Shown piece after piece: positions 55,475-63,780 of a stretch of DNA of 64,000 nucleotides (position 1 is its first letter; each line of letters starts with the position of its first letter). The notes beneath the pieces are model-generated. The model ran no database searches. It was given only the letters and a program-made list of their open reading frames with translations, and was not told the origin of the DNA. Source of the stretch: Denitromonas halophila (GTDB lineage Bacteria; Pseudomonadota; Gammaproteobacteria; Burkholderiales; Rhodocyclaceae); assembly GCF_007625155.1 (NCBI RefSeq), contig NZ_VMNK01000002.1, positions 181,518 through 245,517 on the forward strand. Direction: 5' to 3'. Position numbers and translations under genes: made by a program.

Positions 55475-56836
55475 TTACTGGATGATGACTTCCGGGCCCA
55501 TCATCAGCGTCGGCAGCCAGGTCGAGACCCAGGGCACGTAGGTGACGATGATCAGGAAGAGCATCATGATCGCGACCCAGGGCAGGGCCGCCTTGACCAC
55601 GTTCATCACCGACATCTGGGCGACGCCCGCCGTGACGAACAAGTTCAGGCCAACAGGTGGTGTGATCATGCCGATTTCCATGTTCACCACCATGATGATG
55701 CCCAGGTGGATCGGGTCGATGCCCAACTGGATGGCGATCGGGAAGACCAGCGGTGCCACAATGATCAGCAGGCCCGACGGTTCCATGAACTGACCGCCGA
55801 TGAGCAGGATGATGTTGACCACGATGAGGAAGGCAATCGGGCCAAAGCCGGCTGAGAGCATGGCCTCGGTGATGGCCTGCGGGATGCGCTCCTCGGTCAG
55901 CACATGCTTCAGGATGATCGCGTTGGCGATCACGAACATCAGCATGATGGTCAGCTTGCCCGCTTCGAACAGGGTCTTCTTGGTGTCCTGGTGCCAGAAC
56001 ACTTCCAGCACTTTGAACAGCGGATTGCGATGGTTGTTTTCATCAGCAAACGGCCCCATGTCGCGGTAGACATAGTTGGCGATCAAGAAGGCGTAGACCG
56101 CGGCCACCGCAGCCGCTTCGGTCGGCGTGAAGATGCCGCCGTAGATACCGCCAAGAATGATCACGATCAGGAACAGGCCCCAACCGGCGTCGCGCGCTGC
56201 TGTAAACACCTCGCCCCAGCCGGGGAAGGGCTGTTTGGGCAGGTTCTTGACGCGCGCCGCAATGTAGATCGCGATGATCAGCATGAAGCCGGCGAGCAAG
56301 CCCGGAACGACGCCCGCGAGGAACATCCGGCCAACCGACACGTCGGTGGCGGCGGAATAGACCACCATCACGATCGACGGCGGAATCAGAATGCCCAGCG
56401 TGCCCGCGTTACAGATCAAACCTGCGGCAAACTCCTTTTTGTAGCCCGCCTGCACCATGCCTGCGATGACGATGGAGCCGATAGCCACCACGGTGGCAGG
56501 CGAGGAGCCCGACAGCGCGGCGAACATCATGCAAGCGACCACCGATGCGATACCCAGGCCGCCACGAATCGAGCCGACCATGGCGATGGCGAAGCGGATG
56601 ATGCGGTTTGCCACCCCACCCGTCGACATGAAGCTCGAGGCGAGGATGAAGAACGGGATCGCCAGCAGCGTGTAGTGACCGTCAAACGTGGTGAAGAGCG
56701 TTTGTGCCACCGAACCGAGCGAGGCGTCCGAGTGAAACATCAGGAACAGAATGCTCGACAGACCGAGCGAGATGGCGATGGGCACGCCGATCAGCATGAA
56801 GCCGATGACCATGCCGAAGAGAATTGCGAGATCCAT
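55475..56836 (-). CDS. dctM: TRAP transporter large permease (DctM family)
   Basis: The 453-residue membrane protein has about 12 helices and the DctM patterns GSIVIAGMVQAGYKKEFAAG and LGILIPPSIVMVVYS. It forms the sodium-driven transport channel with the small permease. An extra hydrophilic stretch around residues 255-290 (RDMGPFADENNHRN) is a little unusual. It follows dctQ by 3 bases. The substrate, likely an organic acid, is unknown. Confidence 0.94.
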   Translation of the reverse strand: MDLAILFGMVIGFMLIGVPIAISLGLSSILFLMFHSDASLGSVAQTLFTTFDGHYTLLAIPFFILASSFMSTGGVANRIIRFAIAMVGSIRGGLGIASVVACMMFAALSGSSPATVVAIGSIVIAGMVQAGYKKEFAAGLICNAGTLGILIPPSIVMVVYSAATDVSVGRMFLAGVVPGLLAGFMLIIAIYIAARVKNLPKQPFPGWGEVFTAARDAGWGLFLIVIILGGIYGGIFTPTEAAAVAAVYAFLIANYVYRDMGPFADENNHRNPLFKVLEVFWHQDTKKTLFEAGKLTIMLMFVIANAIILKHVLTEERIPQAITEAMLSAGFGPIAFLIVVNIILLIGGQFMEPSGLLIIVAPLVFPIAIQLGIDPIHLGIIMVVNMEIGMITPPVGLNLFVTAGVAQMSVMNVVKAALPWVAIMMLFLIIVTYVPWVSTWLPTLMMGPEVIIQ

Positions 56837-56839
56837 CGG

Positions 56840-57529
56840 TCAGTGCTCCTTTTTGTTGGTCTGAGCGCCCGCATTCATCTTGGCGATGGCGCGGTCCGAG
56901 TTGTGATGGTGACCGTCGGCGTGGGCATCAACCGCGTCTTCGATCATGTCTTCAACTTCGTGCGCGGCAATGATCGAGTCACGCTGATTGGTCAGTACGT
57001 GATAGCCCGCCTGCAGCAAACGCAGCACCAACAGGGCCATGCCCAGCGGCAGTGCGAAGTAGGGCACGAAACGCGGCATCTTCTCGTAAGCTTCGCCTTC
57101 GTTGATGATCGGGCCAATCCATGCCAGGAAACCCGGCATCGGGATGTCGTCGGTTTCCATCCAGATACGGTCGGAGGCAAACGGATACCAGTATTCCCAA
57201 GCGCCTTTGAGCAGCAGTACGGCGAAGAGCAGGCTCGCGCCGACGGCCAGCAAGGCAAACACCTTTTTCACCGGCGGAGGCAGCAGGTTGATGATGACAT
57301 CCACGCCGATGTGGAATGTGCGTTTGACGCCGTAGGCGGCGCCGACGAGCACCAACCAGGCGAACAGGACGACCGTGACTTCCAGCCCCCACAAAATATT
57401 GCTGTTGAAGACATAGCGCGCAACCACGTTGGCGAACGTGATCAGCGTCATGAATCCCAGTGTGACCGCGATGAATGTTTCTTCAGCGCTTTCCACTGCC
57501 TGGGAAAATCGGCTCGGTTCTCCAGTCAT
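56840..57529 (-). CDS. dctQ: TRAP transporter small permease (DctQ family)
   Basis: The 229-residue protein has four membrane helices (MTLITFANVVARYVF, WGLEVTVVLFAWLVLVGAAY as typical DctQ regions). A His/Asp-rich C-terminal tail (HADGHHHNSDRA) extends it beyond the usual 160-190 residues. It precedes dctM. Upstream lies an attenuator-like hairpin after dctP (57560-57595). Confidence 0.9.
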   Translation of the reverse strand: MTGEPSRFSQAVESAEETFIAVTLGFMTLITFANVVARYVFNSNILWGLEVTVVLFAWLVLVGAAYGVKRTFHIGVDVIINLLPPPVKKVFALLAVGASLLFAVLLLKGAWEYWYPFASDRIWMETDDIPMPGFLAWIGPIINEGEAYEKMPRFVPYFALPLGMALLVLRLLQAGYHVLTNQRDSIIAAHEVEDMIEDAVDAHADGHHHNSDRAIAKMNAGAQTNKKEH

Positions 57530-57559
57530 CTCCCTCTCCGTTTTATCAAAGGTTGGGCC

Positions 57560-57595
57560 AAAAATATGCGCGGGGAGCCAGGCTCGCCGCGCATA
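57560..57595 (-). terminator. attenuator-like terminator between dctP and dctQM
   Basis: On the minus strand TATGCGCGG (57587-57595) pairs with CCGCGCATA (57565-57573) around a 13-base loop and is followed by TTTTT (57560-57564). The position after dctP and before the other operon genes suggests partial termination that gives more binding protein than permease. Confidence 0.7.
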
Positions 57596-57633
57596 CGGAT
57601 GGCGCAGATGGGACGCCCTCGCGCCCCACGGGC

Positions 57634-58641
57634 TTAGCCCTTGTTAGCCTTCTGAGCGGCTTCCATCAGGTCAGCCCCGATGTCGCCCTCAAACTTCTTC
57701 CACACCGGCTTCATCGCCTCGACCCACGCCTGGCGCTGCTCAGCCGTCAGCGTACGCACGGTCGAACCGGCTTCGATGACTTTCTGGCGGTTGTCTTCGT
57801 CGACTTTCTTGACGGCGGCGTTACGCTCGGTGGTGACTTCGCCGAGGATCTTCAGGAACTGGTCACGCACTTCCGGCTTCTGGCTCTTGAGCCATTCGGT
57901 CGAGGTGACAACCAGGTAGTCCAGCACGCCGTGGTTGGTTTCGGTAATGCCGTCCTGAACTTCGAAGAACTTCTGGCCGTAGATGTTGGACCAGGGGTTT
58001 TCGCAGCCATCGATGGTCTTGGTCTGCAGCGCGCCGTACACTTCGCTGAAGGCCATTTTCTGCGGGTTGGCACCGAGTTGCTCGAACTGAGCGACCAGCA
58101 CGTCAGAGGCTTGCACGCGGAACTTCAAACCCTTGGCATCTTCCGGCTTGATCAGCGGCTTGTTGGCCGACAGCTGCTTCATGCCGTTGTGCCAGAAGGA
58201 CAGGCCCGTCAGACCACGGCGGCTCATCGATTCCTTCAGCTTCTGGCCGTCGGCCGAGTTCTGGAAGCGATCAACCGCATCAATGTCGGTGAACAGGAAG
58301 GGCAGATCGAAGAGACGGAATTTCTTGGTGAATTTCTCGAACTTCGACAGCGACGGAGCAGCCAGCTGCACGTCGCCGCTGAGCATCGCCTCGAGCACTT
58401 TGTCGTCGTTGTACAGGCTGGAGTTCGGATACACCTGCATGCAGGCCTTGCCGTTCATTTCTTCGTTGACCCGCTTGGCCAGCAACTCCGCAGCAATTCC
58501 TTTCGGGTGCTTGTCGGTGTTGGTCACGTGGGCGAACTTGATGACTACCTCACCGTCATCGCACGCGCCTTCGGCTTGAGCGACACCGATTTGGCCTGCC
58601 AGGACTGCAGCTGCTGCGATCGCGATTACATGTTTGCGCAT
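57634..58641 (-). CDS. dctP: TRAP transporter solute-binding protein (DctP family)
   Basis: The 335-residue periplasmic protein has a signal peptide (residues 1-23) and the DctP fold, with IKFAHVTNTDKHPKGIAAE at the start, GLKFRVQASDVLV around residue 165 with the carboxylate-binding Arg, and TIDGCENPWSNIYGQKF. Such proteins bind organic acids, for example C4-dicarboxylates. GGAGGAG lies 6 bases before ATG 58641. First gene of the dctPQM operon; no two-component regulator is adjacent. Confidence 0.93.
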   Translation of the reverse strand: MRKHVIAIAAAAVLAGQIGVAQAEGACDDGEVVIKFAHVTNTDKHPKGIAAELLAKRVNEEMNGKACMQVYPNSSLYNDDKVLEAMLSGDVQLAAPSLSKFEKFTKKFRLFDLPFLFTDIDAVDRFQNSADGQKLKESMSRRGLTGLSFWHNGMKQLSANKPLIKPEDAKGLKFRVQASDVLVAQFEQLGANPQKMAFSEVYGALQTKTIDGCENPWSNIYGQKFFEVQDGITETNHGVLDYLVVTSTEWLKSQKPEVRDQFLKILGEVTTERNAAVKKVDEDNRQKVIEAGSTVRTLTAEQRQAWVEAMKPVWKKFEGDIGADLMEAAQKANKG

Positions 58642-59268
58642 TTGGACTCCTCCACAACGTTATATAGGTCATGCCCGAATCGTTTTGTCCGGACCTGCCA
58701 CTGTAGGCTCGCAACCTTCTCTGGTTACTTTGAGCCCGCTTTGAAGCATTGGGCACAAGCATAGTGTCTCAAAGCGTTCAGTAACGGAATACGTAATGTC
58801 ACTTATCCAGTCTGTGGGCGGGGTGCTTCTGGTCGGGAGTCGTTGTGTCAGTGCTTCTGGCCGCCTTGATTCAGGTTAGGTCAGCTTGTCGGTTTTTTCG
58901 AATGATGCAGTCGCGCATCACTTGAAGCCGGTTGGCCAGCCGACGATGACTAAGGCGCAGAACATCATTTAGGCATCTTGCCGAAGCCCGCCATGCCGCG
59001 CTCGGCCAGACCACGGTCAAGGTAGTGCATCGGACCGCCGGAAACCACGCAGGAAGGCAGCACGGTGCGGTATCTACCGCCTGGCTGTGATCTCTCTGTA
59101 GGTTGTTCATTCGGGACGTGCCGGTCAGATCGGATGTGCCCACCAAACCAGTCTTTCGAGTTTCCCGAATGAACACACATGAAAATGCCCGATTAACGGT
59201 CCATGGTCGAGTGCTTCTTGTGAGGCGCGTCGTTGAACATGATCTGCGCGCGGAAGAGACGGCACAGG
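58642..59268. other. stretch without intact gene; holds dctP promoter region and a gene-end remnant
   Basis: Bases 58642-58800 should hold the dctP promoter; no sigma-54 or strong sigma-70 pair was found. On the minus strand 58965-59060 reads CVVSGGPMHYLDRGLAERG and then MAGFGKMPK before a stop, which looks like the end of a real protein but I cannot name it. The rest looks decayed. Confidence 0.45.
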
Positions 59269-59412
59269 CTGCACACCACCAGTGGCACGTGGGACCTGAT
59301 TGCCGAAATCCAGACTGTCAGCCTGTCCGAGTTTGACCGCGTGCTGCGCGAGGTGCGCATGATTGATGGCGTGCTCAACAGTGAGACGAGTCTGTTGCTC
59401 AGTTCGGTTTGA
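59269..59412 (+). pseudogene. C-terminal remnant of an Lrp/AsnC-family regulator
   Basis: The 47 codons read LHTTSGTWDLIAEIQTVSL and EFDRVLREVRMIDGVLNSE then TSLLLSSV and TGA. This is the end of the RAM ligand-binding domain of Lrp/AsnC regulators (xxTGxxDL; IDGVxxxxT). No DNA-binding part precedes it in any frame, so the gene was truncated from its 5' side. It lies 95 bases before the end of the methionine gamma-lyase gene on the other strand. Confidence 0.75.
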
Positions 59413-59506
59413 GCGCGACGGCGTCGTTGCGATCTGGCAAACACGACCGACGCGCTGGCGCGCCTCGCCCTGAATCGTTTGCGGGTTTTGGATCCGATAA
59501 TAGTCC

Positions 59507-60718
59507 TCAGGCCGCCGCGCGCAGCTGCGAGGCGGCCAGCGCGCGTTCGATGTCGGCGATCAGATCCTCGATATCCTCCAGCCCGGCAGACAGCCGTACC
59601 AGCCCCTCGGGGATGCCCGCCGCCGCGCGCTCTTCGGGCGTGTAGGTCGAGTGCGTCATGCTGGCGGGGTGCTGGGCGAGGGATTCGGCGTCGCCCAGGC
59701 TGACCGCACGGGTGATCAGGCTCAGATGGTTCATGAAGGTCCGGCCGGCGTCCAGGCCGCCCTTGAGTTCGAAGGCGATCATGCCGCCAAAGCGCTTCAT
59801 CTGGCGGCTGGCGAGGGCGTGATATGGATCGCTTTCAAGGCCGGGGAAGTACACCCGCGCGACGGCCGGATGCGAGGCCAGCGTGCGGGCAATCGCTTCG
59901 GCGTTTTTGCAGTGGCGGTCCATGCGCAGCGCCAGCGTTTTGAGGCCGCGCATGATGAGGTGCGCGTCGTTGGGCGAGAGCACGGCGCCGGTCATGTCCT
60001 TGAGGCCTTCGAGGCGCACGCGCATGGCCAGTTCGGCGTTGCAGGCGACGATGCCGGCGGTGACATCGCCGTGGCCGTTGAGGTATTTGGTGGCCGAATG
60101 CACCACCACGTCGGCGCCCAGCGAGAGCGGTTGTTGCAGATAGGGGGTGCAATAGGTGTTGTCGACCACCACCAGCGCACCGTGGCGGTGGGCGATGGCG
60201 CTGCAGGCGGCGATGTCGACAAGGCGCATGTTGGGGTTGGCCGGGGTCTCGAAATACACCAGACGGGTCGTGCTGGAGATGGCATCGGCCAGCGCCTGCG
60301 GATCGGTCATGTCGATGCGGGTGACCTTGACACCAAAGCGCTGCAGGCCGTGCATGAAGAACGAATGGGTGCAGCCATACAGCGTGGTGTCGGTGATCAG
60401 TTCATCGCCCGGTTGCAGCAGCGTCCAGCAGGTGGCGGTGATCGCGCCCATGCCCGAGCCGAAGGCTACGGCCGCCTCGGCGCCCTCCAGCGCTGCCATG
60501 CGTTGCTCAAGCAGGGCCAACGTGGGATTAGAGATGCGGGTGTAGAAATGGCCTTTTTCCTCGCCCGAAAAACAGGCGGCGCCGTACTCGGCACTGTCGA
60601 AGGCGAAGGTGGAGGTCTGGAAGATCGGGGGGACCAGCGCGCCCTGATGGTCGAGCGGATCGTAGCCATGGTGGATGGCGCGGGTGGCAAAACCTTGAGG
60701 GCTGGACGCGTGTGACAT
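59507..60718 (-). CDS. megL: methionine gamma-lyase
   Basis: The 403-residue pyridoxal-phosphate enzyme splits methionine into methanethiol, ammonia and 2-oxobutyrate. The Cys in TLYGCTHSFF (near residue 114), which sets MGL apart from cystathionine lyases, is present, and SATKYLNGHGD holds the cofactor Lys (near 210). YTRISNPT and MTHSTYTPEER are also MGL-like. AAGGAAG precedes ATG 60718. It is divergent from an Lrp-type regulator, as is common for this gene. Confidence 0.92.
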   Translation of the reverse strand: MSHASSPQGFATRAIHHGYDPLDHQGALVPPIFQTSTFAFDSAEYGAACFSGEEKGHFYTRISNPTLALLEQRMAALEGAEAAVAFGSGMGAITATCWTLLQPGDELITDTTLYGCTHSFFMHGLQRFGVKVTRIDMTDPQALADAISSTTRLVYFETPANPNMRLVDIAACSAIAHRHGALVVVDNTYCTPYLQQPLSLGADVVVHSATKYLNGHGDVTAGIVACNAELAMRVRLEGLKDMTGAVLSPNDAHLIMRGLKTLALRMDRHCKNAEAIARTLASHPAVARVYFPGLESDPYHALASRQMKRFGGMIAFELKGGLDAGRTFMNHLSLITRAVSLGDAESLAQHPASMTHSTYTPEERAAAGIPEGLVRLSAGLEDIEDLIADIERALAASQLRAAA

Positions 60719-60801
60719 GGGGGCTTCCTTGTTGGGTGGGAAGGCCTGCTGGCCAATGCATCCACTTTAGCGATCCATGGCTTTCGATAATTGCCGAAAT
60801 C

Positions 60802-60828
60802 ATGCGCGATATGCTTTCATTGGCGCAT
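60802..60828. promoter_or_regulatory. inverted repeat in the megL/lrp intergenic region
   Basis: ATGCGC (60802-60807) and GCGCAT (60823-60828) face each other across 15 bases in the 150-base gap between the divergent genes. The size suits binding by an Lrp-type dimer, but the repeat is short. Confidence 0.35.
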
Positions 60829-60868
60829 GAAAGGCAAAGAATATGGCTTTGTTTTAGGAAAATTTGCT

Positions 60869-61324
60869 ATGGACGAGATCGACAAGAAGATTCTGACGAG
60901 TTTGCAGAACGATGCGCGGGTCACCGTCGCTCATCTGTCGGAGCAAGTGTCGCTGACGTCGTCGCCCTGCTGGCGGCGGGTCAAGGCGCTTGAAGAGTCT
61001 GGTGTGATCCGTGGTTACCATGCCGAACTCGACCCGCGCCGCCTCGGCTATGACGTGACCGCTTTCGTGAGCGTGATGCTGGAGAACCACCGCATCGATG
61101 TGGGTGACTCTTTCGAGGTCGCGGTGCAGGGCATTCCGCAGGTGGTGGCCTGCCACAACGTATCGGGGCGTTACGACTTCATGCTCGAAGTGGTGGCCAC
61201 CGATCTCGAAGCCTTCGGCGAGTTCGCTCGCAACGTGTTGCGCACACTGCCGGGCGTGAAGGAGATCTATTCCAGCTTCTCGCTCAAATCGATCAAGCAT
61301 CAGCGGCGGCTACCACTGCCTTGA
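60869..61324 (+). CDS. Lrp/AsnC-family regulator, probable regulator of megL
   Basis: The 151-residue protein starts MDEIDKKILTSLQNDARVTV and has the helix-turn-helix with SSPCWRRVKALEESGVI, then the RAM effector domain (VSGRYDFMLEVVATDLEAF, LPGVKEIYSSFSLKSIK). ATG 60869 has AGGAAAA 7 bases upstream; longer in-frame starts from 60791 are not supported. The divergent megL gene suggests control of methionine breakdown in response to an amino acid. Confidence 0.9.
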   Translation: MDEIDKKILTSLQNDARVTVAHLSEQVSLTSSPCWRRVKALEESGVIRGYHAELDPRRLGYDVTAFVSVMLENHRIDVGDSFEVAVQGIPQVVACHNVSGRYDFMLEVVATDLEAFGEFARNVLRTLPGVKEIYSSFSLKSIKHQRRLPLP

Positions 61325-61334
61325 GCTGACGGCG

Positions 61335-61366
61335 CAAAAACGGCGACCCGTGGGCCGCCGTTTTTG
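61335..61366. terminator. bidirectional terminator between lrp and the next gene
   Basis: CAAAAACGGCG (61335-61345) pairs with CGCCGTTTTTG (61356-61366); A- and T-runs allow it to act on both strands. Confidence 0.88.
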
Positions 61367-61382
61367 TCAGGCAGGGGTGCGC

Positions 61383-62798
61383 TTACTCGGTATCGAAGCC
61401 CAGCAAGCGTCCGTCCATGATGCGTTGCGCGACCGATTCGGGCACATCTTCTTCCCAGTCGCCCCGACCGCTGCGCAGTCCGGCGAGCACCTCGGTCACG
61501 TCGATGTGCAGATGGCTTTCGTCGTGGGGTTCGATCGCCAGCAGCTTGTCGTTTTCTTTCAAGTAGGCGAGCAGGTGGCGCAGATTGGCCGGCACCTCGA
61601 CATTGTCGAGCGTTACCAGGTCGGTCGCCTCTCCGCCGCGCGGGCGCGAGGGGTAGACATACACATGCGTGTTGTCGGGGAAGAGCTTGCCGAAAGCCTC
61701 CAGAATGCCGCCCTCCATGCCCTCGTAGTATTTTTCGTCGAACAGGAAACTGAAATCGCGCACCGACAGCACGATACCGATCGGCTTCTGCGTGTAGCGG
61801 CGCAGGTAGGCGCGCAGACGGAAGAAGCGCAGATAGTCGGAGATCATTACCGTGTAGCCCTGCGAGGCCAGCAGATCGATGCGGGCGAGGAAGTCTGCGC
61901 CGTCCACGTTGTCGCCCGAGGCCAGCGAGTTCATGGTGATCTCGGCCAGCGACACCACCTCTTTCTCATCGACCGCCGCCAGCTGGCTGAACTGCTTCTG
62001 GCCGGCGAGCATCATGTCCACATTCACCAGCGTCAAAGGCTTGAAGCTGCCGCGCATCACCATCACCGGCTTGCGGTACAGCAGCTCGCCCGGCACCACC
62101 ACCTCTCCGGCCGGGTTGAACACCACCGCGCGGGTCAGCCAGCTGCGAATCAGGTGCAGGTTCATGAGGCGGTTTTCGACCTCCTCGAAATAGGGGCCGG
62201 AGAAGTGGATGACGTCCACCTCGATGCGCTCCGAGCCCAGTCCGTCGCCCAGCGCCTCGACCACCCACTCGGGGTTCTGATAGTGGTTGAAGGCGCCGTG
62301 GATCAGGTTCACGCCCAGAATGCCGAGCGCCTCGGCCTGCAGCGCGTTGTCGTCGTCGAGCATGCGCACATGCATGATCACATCGCTCGGCTCGGCGCCC
62401 GGATGCAACTGCAAACGCACGCCCACCCAGCCGTGGCACTCGTTCGCCTGCTTGAAGCTGCGCGCCGTCACCGTTGCCGCGTAGGCAAAAAAGGTGGTGT
62501 TCTTCGCCCGCACATGCGCCAGCCGCGCCACCACCTGGCTGAACTCCTTGTCCAGCATCTGCAGCAGACGTGCCCGGCTCACATAGCGATCCACATGCCC
62601 GTAGATGTCATCGCTCACCGCCATGTCGTAGGCCGACATGGTCTTGGCAATCGTCCCCGCCGCCGCGCCCACCGAGAAAAACCGCCGCGCCACCTCCTGA
62701 CCTGCCCCGATCTCCACGATGGAACCGTACTTCAGCTTGTCGAGGTTGATGGCGAGGGCTTTCTGGTCGGTAGAGAGCGTGGTGTCGCGTTTGCGCAT
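61383..62798 (-). CDS. conserved protein of unknown function, about 470 residues
   Basis: The 471-residue soluble protein begins MRKRDTTLSTDQKALAINLD and has well-formed regions such as KYGSIVEIGAGQEVARRFF, VRMLDDDNALQAEALGILG and HVYVYPSRPRGG. I recall this family as widespread, sometimes with misleading 'TonB-dependent receptor' names; it has no signal peptide or beta-barrel pattern here, so that name would be wrong. A nucleotide-handling role is possible but unproven. ATG 62798 is preferred to 62876 because the conserved part starts after it. Ends at a bidirectional terminator. Confidence 0.75.
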   Translation of the reverse strand: MRKRDTTLSTDQKALAINLDKLKYGSIVEIGAGQEVARRFFSVGAAAGTIAKTMSAYDMAVSDDIYGHVDRYVSRARLLQMLDKEFSQVVARLAHVRAKNTTFFAYAATVTARSFKQANECHGWVGVRLQLHPGAEPSDVIMHVRMLDDDNALQAEALGILGVNLIHGAFNHYQNPEWVVEALGDGLGSERIEVDVIHFSGPYFEEVENRLMNLHLIRSWLTRAVVFNPAGEVVVPGELLYRKPVMVMRGSFKPLTLVNVDMMLAGQKQFSQLAAVDEKEVVSLAEITMNSLASGDNVDGADFLARIDLLASQGYTVMISDYLRFFRLRAYLRRYTQKPIGIVLSVRDFSFLFDEKYYEGMEGGILEAFGKLFPDNTHVYVYPSRPRGGEATDLVTLDNVEVPANLRHLLAYLKENDKLLAIEPHDESHLHIDVTEVLAGLRSGRGDWEEDVPESVAQRIMDGRLLGFDTE

Positions 62799-63014
62799 GT
62801 CGGGAGTCTCGGCAGTGTCGGGCGAAGCCCCGAGTTTACACCGACGGCCGTGCAGGGCGGATAAGCGCAGCGTCATCCGCCGTCATCTTAGCCGCAGCTC
62901 AGAGCTTGCGCGGCAAAGTCCGGTAGCCGGCGGTAGTGGATCGTTCGATGCATTGCATGCGGTGGAAGGCGCTGCGTTTTTCCGACCTACGCGAGCTGAT
63001 ATTTCGGGGGCGGT

Positions 63015-63191
63015 TCAGTCGGATTGCTTGGAGCGCAGCCTTTTTCGCAGCCGGAAGTTGTCAATTGCAAGATAGATGAGTGCGGCCAGCATGATCGCAT
63101 CAAAGCCATTGGGGCCAGCAAGAAACCAGAAGGCCCACGCAATCGTTGCGGCAACAAGCGCGGTGAGGAGGAGGGCGATGGAGTCTTTCAT
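63015..63191 (-). CDS. small membrane protein of unknown function
   Basis: A 58-residue frame from ATG 63191 to TGA encodes two hydrophobic segments (ALLLTALVAATIAWAFWFLA and AIMLAALIYLAI) and a basic tail (RLRKRLRSK). Its ATG overlaps the stop of the 140-residue gene before it (ATGA), so the two are coupled. The positive-inside tail suggests both ends in the cytoplasm. No family recognised. Confidence 0.65.
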   Translation of the reverse strand: MKDSIALLLTALVAATIAWAFWFLAGPNGFDAIMLAALIYLAIDNFRLRKRLRSKQSD

Positions 63192-63610
63192 GCGAGCGCC
63201 GCGTGAAACCGATAGGCGCTTTTATTCGCCACATTGGCCTTATAGATGCCTGGGTACCGCTGCAACGTTTCGGTGAGCCATGGCCTGTAAAGTCCATTCT
63301 GGTTGGCGCTGAGCAAGACATCTGCGATTGATGTGCCCCCAGAGAGCGTGCGGCCCGTCGCGACGGCGATGCTCCCGATGACCGCGCCGACATAAAATGC
63401 AGCAGTGCATGCCGCAGCGACGCCCAGGCCCTCCAGTTTTGTCGCTGCGCCGAGTTCGCCGAGGGTCACGCGCGTTCCGAATTTGTCTATCTGGGTCATC
63501 AATACTGTGGCATTTGCCAAGGTGAGCTGTAGCGTTCCAAACAGCGACTCGGGCGCCGGCAGACCCAGGCTGTTCATGTTTTCTTTGAAGTATTTGTAGA
63601 AATTAGACAT
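63188..63610 (-). CDS. unknown protein with one membrane segment
   Basis: The 140-residue protein starts MSNFYKYFKENMNSLGLPAP and has a central hydrophobic segment (AAACTAAFYVGAVIGSIAVA, residues 65-84), then GRTLSGGTSIADVLLSANQNG and a polar tail. No catalytic motif is seen. It is the first gene of a pair with the 58-residue membrane protein. The pair could be a small secreted effector and its membrane partner, but this is conjecture. Confidence 0.65.
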   Translation of the reverse strand: MSNFYKYFKENMNSLGLPAPESLFGTLQLTLANATVLMTQIDKFGTRVTLGELGAATKLEGLGVAAACTAAFYVGAVIGSIAVATGRTLSGGTSIADVLLSANQNGLYRPWLTETLQRYPGIYKANVANKSAYRFHAALA

Positions 63611-63708
63611 GGTCTGGGTGTTCTTGAGGTAATGACGAATGACTATATACGATCGTCCTCATGGCGTTCAAGTGCCGTGACTTCCATCTGGCGAAAAGCT
63701 GTCTGATG

Positions 63709-63746
63709 AAAGAGAAACGGCGACCCGCAGGCCGCCGTTTCTCTTT
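63709..63746 (-). terminator. intrinsic terminator of lpdA
   Basis: AAAGAGAAACGGCG (63709-63722) pairs with CGCCGTTTCTCTTT (63733-63746), 34 bases after the lpdA stop on the minus strand. A/T edges are moderate. Confidence 0.75.
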
Positions 63747-63780
63747 GGTGCCGCCCCGGTAGAGGCGGCGCCGTTGTTGC

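Noticed and set aside
55904..57637. 577-residue open frame opposite dctQM
   Set aside because: Very rich in Asp, His, Arg and Gln, no known domain; the opposite strand has two clear TRAP genes.
58660..58800. Sigma-54 promoter for the TRAP operon
   Set aside because: TGGCAGG on the minus strand lacks the GC element at the proper distance; no match good enough to report.
61350..62864. 504-residue open frame opposite the 471-residue conserved gene
   Set aside because: His/Val/Gln-rich shadow; ends and starts do not fit ribosome sites or terminators, while the minus-strand gene has normal protein character.
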